Assembly: GCF_001667585.1 (NCBI RefSeq)
Contig: NZ_LZJZ01000068.1
Location: forward strand, 23,656-87,655
DNA: 64,000 bases
Reading direction: 5' to 3'
Source: Mycobacterium sp. E2733
Lineage (GTDB): Bacteria > Actinomycetota > Actinomycetes > Mycobacteriales > Mycobacteriaceae
The notes under the pieces are model-generated. The model did no database searches. It was given only the letters and a program-made list of their open reading frames with translations, and was not told where the DNA came from. Below, one piece after another: positions 9,393-18,001 of the stretch. The translations under genes were made by a program, and so were the position numbers. Within the stretch, counting starts at the first letter, position 1; each line of letters starts with the position of its first letter.

Positions 9393-12300
9393 TCATGAAC
9401 GCTCTTCCCCAGCGGAGCCGTCATCTGCAACCGACTGAAGAGCCTCGATGCCCAGGACTGCGAATCTCGCCGCACGAACGAGAGCGGGCGAGGCCATGAC
9501 CATATCGATCAGACTATTTCGTTCACCTGAATCCCAATCCATCACCACGCCAGGCGTTTTCGTCAGCGTTAGGAGGAAGTCCGCGACGGTCTCGAAGTCA
9601 TACCCGCGAATGAAATAGTTCGCGCTCATCCTGGCGATGAGTGAAGCGAAGCCTGTAGCGAACGCTGATTCGGATCGGGACCACGTCCACACGTTGTATG
9701 TCACGGTCTCGGCCATCGCACGTTCCGCCACGGAGCTACCGACGTTCCTTCTCAGATCTCCTAAGTGAAGATCCCCCAGCCGTCCGCGGACGCGGAGGCC
9801 GTTCACCTGCCCTTCCACACTTCGCCAATTCGCACCCGCAATCAGGGAAACCACCTCGCGCGTCAGAGCGTGCAGGACGATTCGTCGTTGATGGTCGACA
9901 AATTGGTCCGAAGATGAGTCGGCGTCAAACCACGAATGATGCAGCGCAATCAGTTTGAGAACCTCACGGTTCGTGCGGCGGCCAGTCGCGATCCTCGGTC
10001 GCACTCTGCGCATCGCTTTGCCGCGCCTCGGTGGCAGTAGGATCCCTGCCTCCAAGGAGCCGGATGTCGCCCGTAAAAGTCCACCATGCGCCGGTGCCTC
10101 GATTGCATCACCGGCGCTGCGTTGAATTGCCACTGAAGGCCGCTCGGTCAAGAAGAGTTCGACTCGCGTACGAACGCCGACTGTGCGGTCTGTCAGTCGT
10201 GCGACGTGTGCCCCTCGCTTGATGGCGAGCGTCCATTGGAGGAGTTGGATCCCTCTCTTACACAAGAGAGTTGCCTGCGTCAGGCCCGAACGAATCACCG
10301 CGACTTCACATGACTCGGCTGCGTTGTAGCTATCGGCAAATTGCCTTCGTACCTCGCGCCTTACAAACTCGGCCCAGTCATGTTCGCTCATAGGCAGTTG
10401 GATGCGACGGCAGATGCTGCCTAACTGCCGTCCATTGACGTCGCGTAATAGCAGCGATAGATCGATCGGAATGCCATGTGGCCCTTGAATCGTCAAGCCG
10501 GCACGTAGATCCCACATCTCACTCAAAGACGGCCGTGCCGGTGCCGCCAGAATGCGCACACCCTGGCCAGCCGCTGTGCCGTCGTCTGAAATAGGCGGTT
10601 CGCGGATCGCAACAATCATCGATCCGGTAACTGCCGGCTTTCGATTGTCAGCTGAAGTCAGAGTCACCGTCACTGTGTGGACTTTCGGCGCGAGGCCGTC
10701 AAGTGCGACCAGCAACTCTGATTGGCCGGTTGGCCAGTGAAGGCGGTGGTGTTTTCCGTCTACCGCGAGCTGGCACATGTCGACGACATGTTCAGCCCGA
10801 ATCGCAAGTATGACTGGTTCCCCAGCGAACCATTCACCGAATCCTTCGCCATCCCAAGCGCTTGGTACAAGACCCGCGGGCCGGATCGAGATATCGACCT
10901 GCGTCGAGATCCCCACATCCCTGAGAGCGGCGACATCCCGAATATCCATGCACGCCGGCACTCGGAGTTCGAATACCTGAGCCCCGGCGACCGAGATGGT
11001 CGCCGGCTCTACCCATGTCAGGCGGGGTGGGTTAGTACCCTCAAGTCCAACAAGGCAATACGTTTGGCCAGGGCGGACGACCGGGTTTTTCACCTCGAGA
11101 GCGCGGCTGCGGTCAGCACGCTTGAACAGCCACCAAGGACCCGTCCCAATCTTGCAATGGTCAGCAATTTGAGCGTTCACTTGCGGCGACGCCCCATCAA
11201 AAACGATGAAGGCTTCGTCGCCCCGTGGCCATGACGCGAGTCGGACTTCCTGACCTGGGTACATCAAGCGCCCACGTGCCAATGGTTTACCGTCCACGCC
11301 GGCTACACGGGCACGCAACGTTCGAACTGGTTCAGCGAGGTGTGGCATGCGGGTCAGCAGTGGCGATAGGTCCGGAAGGCGGGCATACGCCTGCCAACCG
11401 TGTTCTCCTTGGCGCAAGACGAGTCCCGCGTCAGTGAGCCTAGGCAGGGGTTGAATCCGCTCTCGGGGGCCGCGAGTCGTTGAAGAAATGAACCCCTTCT
11501 TCCGTACGCGGCTCGCGGCTTTCCTGGCGTTAGTCAGCTGGCGCTGCGATGTGTGATCGGTGGCCATTCCCTCCAAGAGACGGTGAAGTGTCGAACGAAG
11601 CAAATACGGTGAGTCGTGCTCATCTTCGGCCAGAAGCGCTGCTGCTACTTGACCAAGGACGGTCGTGTTCTCACAGAAGATGCGGAACCGCTTGACGTAT
11701 CCACTTGAGCGAGCCGCCAATTCAATCCCAAGAGCCGCGGGGTCGTTCAACCATTCGGGATTCAGCCCAGCACGAGATTCGGAGAGGAGTCTGGCGAGAT
11801 GCCGCTGTACGTAGGTCGGTGCAACCGCGTTGGTGATTGGCCAGCAAACGATGTTGTTCTGCTCCGCCCATACGCCCGCTGGAACCGCGCCACCGTATTG
11901 CGCGGTGAAAGAACTGAACCAATCCTGGATGTAGCAGCGGTGATCGTTTCCCCAATGAGGTGTCGCAGCTTCAAAGCTTGGCCAATACTCCTCGGCACCG
12001 CAGGCGTAGCCAAGCTCGGCGGCGTAGATCACGAACGGAAGCCACCACCGCCTCTGGCGATCCCCAAGACCCTGAGCGACCGCATCCCGGACGGCCGCTC
12101 TTAGACCGTCGAGATCAGGTCCGTTCAGATCGTGCTCGAGCGCAAAGACCTGGGCGGTTTTGTCTGACAGTCGACGGCGCTTGTACAAATTCTTGAAATG
12201 CTCGTCAAGCCTACGGTGAAGGTGCTCTAGAACGTTGATAGTTTGGACAGCTTTGTTAGGCCCACCACCATTGATTCGTTCTCGCTCGTAGAGCAGCGCC

Positions 12301-12530
12301 TCTTCGATGATCTCGTTAGGCATTCCATACATCACGGCGTATCTGTGGACGACGTCCTTCTTGGCGCGGCTCGGGTTGATCCTCGGCGTTCTGTGCGTGT
12401 CCTCAGCCTCGCGGACCGCCCTCCGGATCGCTGATCTTTGGCTTCCGCTGAGTTGGCGGACCAAGCGCCTCCGGACCTCGGCCGGCGCCTCGTTCTGGTG
12501 TGTCAACGTCGACCTCCCCACGATCCTCAA
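9393..12530 (-). CDS. Second large uncharacterised defence protein (1045 aa), paralogue of the 955-aa protein
   Basis: It is homologous over its full length to the protein at 4710-7577. Shared stretches include RWWLPFVIYAAELGYACG, RFRIFCENT, a PLARGRL...PGQ..RLA.WPR block, VVRPGQTY and SAWDGEG. It adds about 95 basic N-terminal residues. The start is uncertain: TTG 12530 gives 1045 aa, while GTG 12521 or TTG 12506 (six bases after GGGGAGG) would shorten it slightly. Unlike the first copy it has no helicase or 362-aa partner downstream; it ends convergent with the XRE gene. Divergence between the copies and somewhat lower GC here suggest separate acquisition, not recent duplication. It may give a second specificity to one helicase, or belong to the modules upstream. 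Confidence 0.82.
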   Translation of the reverse strand: MRIVGRSTLTHQNEAPAEVRRRLVRQLSGSQRSAIRRAVREAEDTHRTPRINPSRAKKDVVHRYAVMYGMPNEIIEEALLYERERINGGGPNKAVQTINVLEHLHRRLDEHFKNLYKRRRLSDKTAQVFALEHDLNGPDLDGLRAAVRDAVAQGLGDRQRRWWLPFVIYAAELGYACGAEEYWPSFEAATPHWGNDHRCYIQDWFSSFTAQYGGAVPAGVWAEQNNIVCWPITNAVAPTYVQRHLARLLSESRAGLNPEWLNDPAALGIELAARSSGYVKRFRIFCENTTVLGQVAAALLAEDEHDSPYLLRSTLHRLLEGMATDHTSQRQLTNARKAASRVRKKGFISSTTRGPRERIQPLPRLTDAGLVLRQGEHGWQAYARLPDLSPLLTRMPHLAEPVRTLRARVAGVDGKPLARGRLMYPGQEVRLASWPRGDEAFIVFDGASPQVNAQIADHCKIGTGPWWLFKRADRSRALEVKNPVVRPGQTYCLVGLEGTNPPRLTWVEPATISVAGAQVFELRVPACMDIRDVAALRDVGISTQVDISIRPAGLVPSAWDGEGFGEWFAGEPVILAIRAEHVVDMCQLAVDGKHHRLHWPTGQSELLVALDGLAPKVHTVTVTLTSADNRKPAVTGSMIVAIREPPISDDGTAAGQGVRILAAPARPSLSEMWDLRAGLTIQGPHGIPIDLSLLLRDVNGRQLGSICRRIQLPMSEHDWAEFVRREVRRQFADSYNAAESCEVAVIRSGLTQATLLCKRGIQLLQWTLAIKRGAHVARLTDRTVGVRTRVELFLTERPSVAIQRSAGDAIEAPAHGGLLRATSGSLEAGILLPPRRGKAMRRVRPRIATGRRTNREVLKLIALHHSWFDADSSSDQFVDHQRRIVLHALTREVVSLIAGANWRSVEGQVNGLRVRGRLGDLHLGDLRRNVGSSVAERAMAETVTYNVWTWSRSESAFATGFASLIARMSANYFIRGYDFETVADFLLTLTKTPGVVMDWDSGERNSLIDMVMASPALVRAARFAVLGIEALQSVADDGSAGEERS

Positions 12531-12613
12531 GCATCCCTCCCCGCAGTATCCGCGAGCTTTTATTTCCGCAAATAGAGCACCGTGCTGCTTAAGCGCGCGG
12601 GTTAGGTTGCAGT

Positions 12614-13127
12614 GTCGATGAGCGAGATCAGCGCGGCATCAGTCGAGCTCTGCTGTGGAATAGCATCGCATGGGGTACCGAGGCGAAAAGGGCGGACGCA
12701 AGCGGATTCGCGCTGTTGCCGGCAATGTACAAGGCGCCCTCGACGCGCTGCGGACTGCCATTACCCAAGCTCCCTCGGACCCCGCGGCGGCCTACGACAC
12801 CCTATATCCACGGGTCCAGGGCATTCGAGGGCCGCGGAAGTCGCGGCGGCCTGCTATCCCGGAACTCGGCCCGGCGTTCTTTACTAACGTTCCCTACTTC
12901 GCTGGCGGAGGCGCATTAGACCACCCGTGCGTCATCCTCGATAGTCAGGTAGCCGCCGCACTGCGCAAGTACTGTCGATGGCCGACGCTTGGCGATAACT
13001 ACTGGTCACCTGAGACATACCAGCGCTACGTCGACTTATTGGGACGGTGGGCCGAGGAAGCATCCGGCCAGCTCAACCGCGCCCCGTGTCGCGCGATGAG
13101 TTCGAACGCTTCCTGTTCGGCCGCTGA
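12614..13127 (+). pseudogene. OGG-fold (8-oxoguanine glycosylase-like) protein, broken by frameshifts
   Basis: Three frames together make one recognisable protein. Frame one (about 12614-12690) reads RGISRALLWNSIAWGTEAK. Frame two, open from 12670, has GPAFFTNVPYFAG, VILDSQVAAALRKY and YQRYVDLLGRWAEE. Frame three ends VSRDEFERFLFGR with stop TGA 13125-13127. These are the hallmarks of the 8-oxoguanine glycosylase-fold proteins found in defence islands. As read, the frame-two ORF (12670-13134) would end in an unrelated tail. Two single-base shifts explain it, either real decay or assembly errors. It lies on the opposite strand to its neighbours. Confidence 0.6.
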
Positions 13128-13307
13128 CTTCTAATCTTTCCCTTGCCCTATCGACCTGCCTGACGCATTCATAGTGGTTCAGAGGCACAACACTGCCATC
13201 ACGACCACGACTCGCGCGGTCCCTCGCCGTACCTGCCGCGGATACTACTGGTAGAGACGTCCAGCGTTAGGCGGCGGACCGCTGCAACTCCGCGCCGCGC
13301 CACTTCA

Positions 13308-14672
13308 CTAAGCCGATGGCGATATGAAGCCGTGCATAAGCAGCAGCTCGTCTTCGACGGTGTCAACTCCAGAAGTGTCCCGCAGCGCGAGCATAGTCGC
13401 AGGCTGGTCGCGACCAACACGATCGATTCGTCCCCAACGCTGCTCGAGTCGAAGTCGCGAACGTGGGAGGTCGTAGCTAATTATGGTGTCGGCCGGCAGC
13501 TCAATTCCTTTGAGGCCCAGATCGGTTGCGACTGCAACAGCGCCGCCTGCACCGACTTCTGTATCGAATGCGATGCTTCGCTTGCCGTCGACAAGTTCGA
13601 AAGACTGCTGATGCGAATCCAGCGCCTGGGCAATGTAAATTGCACTTTCACGCATTGCCGTAACTATGCACGGAGTGCTCTCCTCCATCGAACGTCGACG
13701 GTTAATTGCCAAAAGCAGCGCTTCGAGCTTGGAATCGATGCTGAGCGATGAAATGTCTCGAAGTAGTCCGTCCATGGCCCGTGCAGCGGCAGTAGGCTCC
13801 GGCCATGCTGATGCCGTCTCTGCTGCCTGCTCCTGGAGAGCCGGCTCACTGAGTACCGTTGGGTCACTAAGGGGCCGTCTCCTCGCACCGGCGGCCAAGC
13901 TGTTACTCGCTCGCAGGCTCGAACGCTCGCGCAGAATGACTTGCTCTAGCGCTAGAACGCTTGAGCGCCAGGCACGTTCGAGCCTTACAGCTACAGCTTC
14001 GCTATTCGAGTGCACCTCAAGAAATTTAACCAGCCGGATATACAACTCCTGTTCCGCCGAGGTGCGTTCGTAGCTGATTAAGGCAAGTCTACGGGTTGGG
14101 TGTCCAGTATCCCTTCGCTTCCAACGAACGACGCTTAGACCGTCAGTTAGACGTCGATCGTGCAACGGCAATACGGAAAGCAAGACGAGTGAGCGCACGC
14201 GTTCATCTCCTACAAGTCGCGCTACCAGATCAGCCCGTGATCCGCTCGCCATGTGGGCCTCATCGACAACAACTAGATCCCAGGCGGACGCAGCGAGACT
14301 CGCTGCGACGTCCATCTGTTTCGCAAGATCAAGCGATATTACGTATACGCCTGGCTTCCAACCATCTTCGGCAGCGACTTGTTGAATTCTCCAATCCGAC
14401 TTGCCTGCAATACGCACGACGGGGATTTCATTCTGCAGTCGGTCCGCAAGCATCGCGACGTGTAACGCACAAAGTGCCGCCGGGGCCAGTATGAGGGCGC
14501 GAAAGCCGAGCACGCGCTCCATCAGACGGCTGACCGCCACCGGGATGCTGTAAGTCTTACCGGTTCCGGGCGGACTAATCACGAGCAGTCGCGTGTGATC
14601 TGAGTTAACGATGGTTTCGATTAGATGCTGCTGATCTGTGGTCAGAGCATTTTCCGGCAGGCGAGCGTTCAT
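13308..14672 (-). CDS. Compact superfamily 2 (SNF2-like) helicase, 454 aa
   Basis: Walker A PPGTGKT lies at residues 34-40 and DEAH at 137-140 in VVVDEAHMAS. Motif III reads LLSVLP (about 164-169) where LLSATP is usual. Motifs V and VI are near the C-terminus: VATDLGLKGIELPADTIISY, then EQRWGRIDRVGR. The protein is short for an SNF2 enzyme but has both RecA lobes. ATG 14672 overlaps the stop of the CBS-HEPN gene as ATGA, so the two are a translationally coupled pair. It is likely an ATP-driven DNA or RNA translocase in a defence module, either sensing phage nucleic acid or gating the HEPN partner. Family good; role inferred. Confidence 0.82.
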   Translation of the reverse strand: MNARLPENALTTDQQHLIETIVNSDHTRLLVISPPGTGKTYSIPVAVSRLMERVLGFRALILAPAALCALHVAMLADRLQNEIPVVRIAGKSDWRIQQVAAEDGWKPGVYVISLDLAKQMDVAASLAASAWDLVVVDEAHMASGSRADLVARLVGDERVRSLVLLSVLPLHDRRLTDGLSVVRWKRRDTGHPTRRLALISYERTSAEQELYIRLVKFLEVHSNSEAVAVRLERAWRSSVLALEQVILRERSSLRASNSLAAGARRRPLSDPTVLSEPALQEQAAETASAWPEPTAAARAMDGLLRDISSLSIDSKLEALLLAINRRRSMEESTPCIVTAMRESAIYIAQALDSHQQSFELVDGKRSIAFDTEVGAGGAVAVATDLGLKGIELPADTIISYDLPRSRLRLEQRWGRIDRVGRDQPATMLALRDTSGVDTVEDELLLMHGFISPSA

Positions 14673-15658
14673 CGTGCCCCACCAGACAAAGGCATCTCGG
14701 CGGCCTCGATTCGGATAACAAGCCAGTTGCGTGTCATTGCGAGGGTCTCATACTCATCTGCCCTGATCTGCCGACGAAAGTGCAGGAGGGCGTTCCGGAT
14801 CGGAGCGAGCGGGGCAAGACGTGATTTCACATGATCGAGATTCCGCCCTAGGACAGGAGCGAAGGTCTCCCATGTTCGACCGCTTGTGAGGAGCGAGCTC
14901 AAATCAGAGAAATCCATCTCCTCTAGCCGCTTGGGTACTTCGCGTCCTTGCTGTATGTACTTCTGCGCAACAGCAGCGTCAATGCATTTGGCAAGTGTCT
15001 CGGGGTTCGACGATAACCGAATTACGTATCGGAGGCCAAGTTCGATCTGTCGAATGAGAACGTAGCCGTTGGCGATTCCATAGAGGTAAAGGAGTGCGTC
15101 CATTGGGGACGCGATTGCACGCAACTTGCTCGGCTCGCCCACCAATACAGCGTTGTGCTGGTCGAGGGCGTCGAAGATATCCTCGATGCTGTCTTCGAGA
15201 CGAACATAGGGAAGTTTCTCTATGCAGTCTTCGACCGTGAGCAGAGCTACTTCACTTTTCCCTCCCGGGAAGTACGCAACCGTTCGAGCGAACGACCGAT
15301 ACGAAAAAACCCCGATGCAATATTGATCGTTCATTACCGGTGCCTGCGAATAGCTGTGTTCGTCGAGTATCCGAAGTCCTCCTATCGCGGAAGTGCCGAC
15401 TTCAAGCGCGAGGAGGTCTTGGTCGAGTGGGACGAGTTGTTCTACTCGCTGATAGATGTCGCCAAGCGCAGCTGTCTCCGCAACCTCGCGAAAACGCGAT
15501 TCACTGACGTCGGTCGGATCGTTCCCCTCGCTTTCTTCGAGTTCAAGATCCTCGTCCTCGAGGGCCAGCCGGGCAGCATCTTCCGCGGTCTCATCGCCCG
15601 CGCCCATCCTTGGATGTTCCCCACCCACGTTCACAGCGTAGGACCCAATGAGCAGCAA
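14669..15658 (-). CDS. CBS-like plus HEPN-domain protein (putative RNase effector)
   Basis: The N-terminal 60 residues are acidic. The middle (about residues 150-225) has a CBS-like pattern, with NAVLVGEPSKLRAIASPMDA followed by a helix of the IELGLRYVI type. The C-terminal region has an R-x4-H HEPN motif in APIRNALLHFRR (R288, H293), like Swt1-type HEPN domains. HEPN proteins of this kind are often RNases in toxin or abortive systems. The start is uncertain: TTG 15658 is the longest, ATG 15607 is also reasonable. The stop overlaps the helicase start (ATGA). CBS folds usually bind adenine nucleotides, suggesting regulation by a nucleotide signal. Domain calls are by eye. Confidence 0.65.
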   Translation of the reverse strand: MLLIGSYAVNVGGEHPRMGAGDETAEDAARLALEDEDLELEESEGNDPTDVSESRFREVAETAALGDIYQRVEQLVPLDQDLLALEVGTSAIGGLRILDEHSYSQAPVMNDQYCIGVFSYRSFARTVAYFPGGKSEVALLTVEDCIEKLPYVRLEDSIEDIFDALDQHNAVLVGEPSKLRAIASPMDALLYLYGIANGYVLIRQIELGLRYVIRLSSNPETLAKCIDAAVAQKYIQQGREVPKRLEEMDFSDLSSLLTSGRTWETFAPVLGRNLDHVKSRLAPLAPIRNALLHFRRQIRADEYETLAMTRNWLVIRIEAAEMPLSGGAR

Positions 15659-16000
15659 AACCTAGCCGAAACGACCCTCAAACGACGAGACGGCGAATCG
15701 CGGGTTGACGCTACGCCTCGCCAATATGTCGTTGTCAGGTTCCCGGCGGTCGGCGGAATTTTCCGTCAGAGGTGAGCGAGCGGTTGCAGAAGGGCGAGCG
15801 CCAGGTTCGCGGCACTCTTGGCGGCGTCCGCGAGATCGACGAGAAAGCGCTTCGCGGCCGCCGCCAGGTCAAGCCGTTCAAAGAGCTAGAGGGTAGCTTC
15901 CCCGTACCCCGAAGGAGATCCGGCTGCCTCAGCTTGTCATGCGTCGATGCAATCTAGAACCTGAGTTGCTATGCCGCAAGTGCTTTACAAGCGAACCTCG
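15659..16000. other. Intergenic stretch with a possible decayed coding remnant
   Basis: No supported gene. The minus strand of 15766-15885 encodes 39 residues of regular amphipathic helix closed by a stop upstream at 15886-15888, which may be the tail of a decayed gene. The plus-strand frames there are arginine-rich shadows. Confidence 0.3.
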
Positions 16001-16153
16001 TCATTCACCGGCCATGTCCGACATGGTCTGGTTACTTATCCCCTGCCTTCCCGCGACCTCGCGCTGAGTAAGCCGCTGTGCATACAGCGCGGACCGTAAC
16101 GCTTCGATGCGCAACGACTGCAGTCCAGCTCGCAGCGTCCGGTTGTCATCCAT
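16001..16153 (-). CDS. Small helix-turn-helix-like ORF (50 aa)
   Basis: ATG 16153 to TGA 16001 encodes 50 residues containing RLTQREVAGRQGISNQTMSD, which fits a helix-turn-helix of the XRE or resolvase C-terminal type. No strong ribosome site precedes the ATG, and the protein ends soon after the recognition helix. It may be a remnant of a larger regulator or recombinase, or a real minimal repressor. It lies between the CBS-HEPN gene and the second HEPN gene. Confidence 0.35.
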   Translation of the reverse strand: MDDNRTLRAGLQSLRIEALRSALYAQRLTQREVAGRQGISNQTMSDMAGE

Positions 16154-16342
16154 CGAACTCGGCGTCAGGTACCTCGTTCCCTAAAGAACCAAGGCAACCG
16201 CAGCGGGCAGATTCTCGATGGCGCGCCACTGTCCCCGAGTCGCGTCTTCGCGGCTGGACGCAGCGAGTCAAATCGACGCCATGCCCTATGGCAGCTTGTC
16301 GTGGCCAGCACAATCTCCGACTCGAACCCGTGAAGCGCTACC

Positions 16343-17272
16343 GTGCCTACGATGGAGAGCGAGTGGTCTGAAGAAGTGCTGTTCCCGTCTGCGAATGCTG
16401 TAGGCTACCGGCTGATCTTTGAGGCAGAAACCTGGCTTCGACGCATATGTTGGGCCGCCCTGCTCCTATCTGAAGGGCCCGCATGGGCTGCCTCACTGGA
16501 CAATCGGTTACGCAAGAGCCTAGAACAACAGTCCAAGAGCAACAGTTCGCGTTGGTACCTCGGCGTTGATGCCGAAGAAGAATTGTTGTGGTCCACAACG
16601 CAAGGGCAGCTCGCAAGTCTTTTACGCATTGAGTCAATACAGAGTCGTATCCGACATCTATGTGGGTTAAATGGTGAGCTACTTTCCCAACGTCTCCAGT
16701 CGATGTCTCAGATACGCAACATATTGGCTCACAACCGAGCGATATCGGATGACTCACTCACGGTATTAAAAGGCGATTTGATCGTGATTAGAGCAGCCGC
16801 GAAGAGATTCAAGGCGCGAACACTCTATGCTCAAACGGACATTGTTTCGCTGCGGGATGAAGTGCCAGACGACCTGTATCCAATGCTCGCCGCGTTCGAT
16901 GACCTCGAGGAAACCGTCTGGAAGCGCTACGGCCAGCAGGTCTTCGTAGCAGCAAATCAAGATTTTATACAGCTCGTGCGGCTACCAGTTGAACCATTCG
17001 ACTCCTGGGCGGATGGAAGAAAACTGCGTGCAGCGTTGGGAATGCTGTCACATCTCATTTTATGTGTTCTTGCGAATAAGGATATGCCGGAGATTGCGAT
17101 AGTGCTGCCGCGCAATTTGCCCTCCGAGGATCAACTCGAAGTCCTCAATCGATTCATGACGAGGGCCTTTCTCCAAGGCGTATGGACGGCAACGCCACCG
17201 GAGGCGCAGAGCCCTGCTGCGTCGGGTTGGGCTCGACTATGGTTCTACGAAAACAGAAGGCCGGATGAGTAA
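16343..17272 (+). CDS. HEPN-domain protein (Swt1-like), 309 aa
   Basis: Start GTG 16343, or ATG 16352 three codons later; neither has a clear ribosome site. The N-terminal half carries FEAETWLRRICWAALLL and then the R-x4-H motif QIRNILAHNR (R125, H130), the pattern of HEPN domains related to Swt1 and Abi proteins, many of which are metal-independent RNases. The C-terminal half is unrecognised. It stands alone on the plus strand, divergent from the small HTH ORF, at the right end of island A. It may be an abortive-infection effector or an antitoxin-less solitary toxin. Base composition is lower in GC than the mycobacterial core, which supports transfer. Confidence 0.62.
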   Translation: MPTMESEWSEEVLFPSANAVGYRLIFEAETWLRRICWAALLLSEGPAWAASLDNRLRKSLEQQSKSNSSRWYLGVDAEEELLWSTTQGQLASLLRIESIQSRIRHLCGLNGELLSQRLQSMSQIRNILAHNRAISDDSLTVLKGDLIVIRAAAKRFKARTLYAQTDIVSLRDEVPDDLYPMLAAFDDLEETVWKRYGQQVFVAANQDFIQLVRLPVEPFDSWADGRKLRAALGMLSHLILCVLANKDMPEIAIVLPRNLPSEDQLEVLNRFMTRAFLQGVWTATPPEAQSPAASGWARLWFYENRRPDE

Positions 17273-17626
17273 GTAGCACAGGGCGATGTCGGTTCAATCA
17301 GTCTCATCGAAGAGACCGGGTCAGGCTCCCGGATAAAGTCCTCATAGTCTCGTGCGTGCGCCCTGAGCGAACCCGCTGACACCGCGACAGGTTCGTCGGA
17401 AGAGCGTTGCGAGGCACACAGCTGCAAGTCGCAGCGGTACAGGGACATGCTCTGGGTGCGCCCGTTCGGCGGACGGGTTACAACATCGGTGATTGAGAAA
17501 CTCAGAGTGCTCCCACCGTTTGTTACGCGCGCAATTGACGCCAGCCCGCATAAGGTCGCTTGCGCGAATGCCCCTTCGAGGGGCCGCCGGCCGCGCCTTA
17601 AACGCCATCGACGAGGTTCTACCCTG

Positions 17627-17670
17627 TGCCCCCGGTCGGACTCGAACCGACACTTGGCCAGAGTTTAAGA
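17627..17670 (-). other. 3' fragment of a tRNA-Leu(TAA)-like gene (attachment-site remnant)
   Basis: The minus strand reads from a CTTAAAC anticodon loop through the variable region and the T arm (GTGTCGGTTCGAGTCCGAC) to the acceptor end CGGGGGCA. The 5' half is absent: upstream bases cannot form the acceptor, D or anticodon stems. Such 3' halves are left by tyrosine-integrase elements. It differs in tRNA and strand from the glycine repeats nearby, so it records another integration history. Confidence 0.55.
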
Positions 17671-17705
17671 ACGGTGCGTGGGCCCAGCGCCGTTCCGGGC
17701 ACTCT

Positions 17706-17761
17706 GTACCGCGCATGTACCGCCGATGCCAGCGAACTTAAACCGTACCGACTCCGTACCG
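17706..17761. repeat. Two pairs of GTACCG repeats at 11-bp spacing (candidate integrase arm sites)
   Basis: GTACCG occurs at 17706, 17717, 17745 and 17756, that is two pairs each phased at 11 bp. They sit 117-172 bp left of the 48-bp tRNA-Gly repeat. Helically phased pairs at this distance from a core are what arm-type binding sites of tyrosine integrases look like. They would belong to the right arm of island A and to an integrase outside this window. Confidence 0.4.
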
Positions 17762-17877
17762 ACAGCGGACCTAGGACGGCTGGTGAACGTACTAACGCTG
17801 CCGATAACCAGCACTATCGCTACAGCCAAAAACACGTCGAACGGCGGTTTCAGCTAACGCCGCCGCGCGCCGGAAAT

Positions 17878-17925
17878 AGCTTCCCAAGCTGAATACGCGG
17901 GTTCGATTCCCGTCATCGGCTCCAC
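17878..17925 (+). repeat. Attachment-site core (tRNA-Gly(CCC) 3' half), junction of islands A and B
   Basis: 48 bp identical to 47510-47557. It contains the anticodon arm (CAGC-like stem, loop TTCCCAA, anticodon CCC), the T arm GCGGGTTCGATTCCCGT and the acceptor 3' strand with encoded CCA. No matching 5' half (expected GCCGATG) precedes it, so it is a fragment and not a functional tRNA. The 3' ends of tRNA genes are classical targets of tyrosine integrases, and mycobacteriophage L5 uses a tRNA-Gly. Confidence 0.85.
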
Positions 17926-17980
17926 ATCAGTGCAGTTCATCGCCACAAACGTTCCGCCTGGCTACTCATGACGGCCGTTC

Positions 17981-18001
17981 TTGACCGTCGTTTGACCGTC
18001 G
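17981..18001 (+). repeat. Paired TTGACCGTCG repeat (candidate integrase arm sites, left end of island B)
   Basis: TTGACCGTCG is found at 17981-17990 and 17992-18001, phased at 11 bp and starting 56 bp after the core. The same YTGACCG pair at the same phasing appears next to the integrase (25223-25241) and near the right end (47353-47371). The shared motif ties the ends of island B to its integrase. Confidence 0.45.

Noticed and set aside
15766..15885. 39-residue helical peptide frame on the minus strand
   Set aside because: Plausible remnant but too short, with stops on both sides and no start codon; not listed as a gene.
17447..17892. Plus-strand frames with SDSNRHL and GLEPTL peptides
   Set aside because: Well-known artefact: translation across a tRNA 3' end, here the tRNA-Leu fragment.
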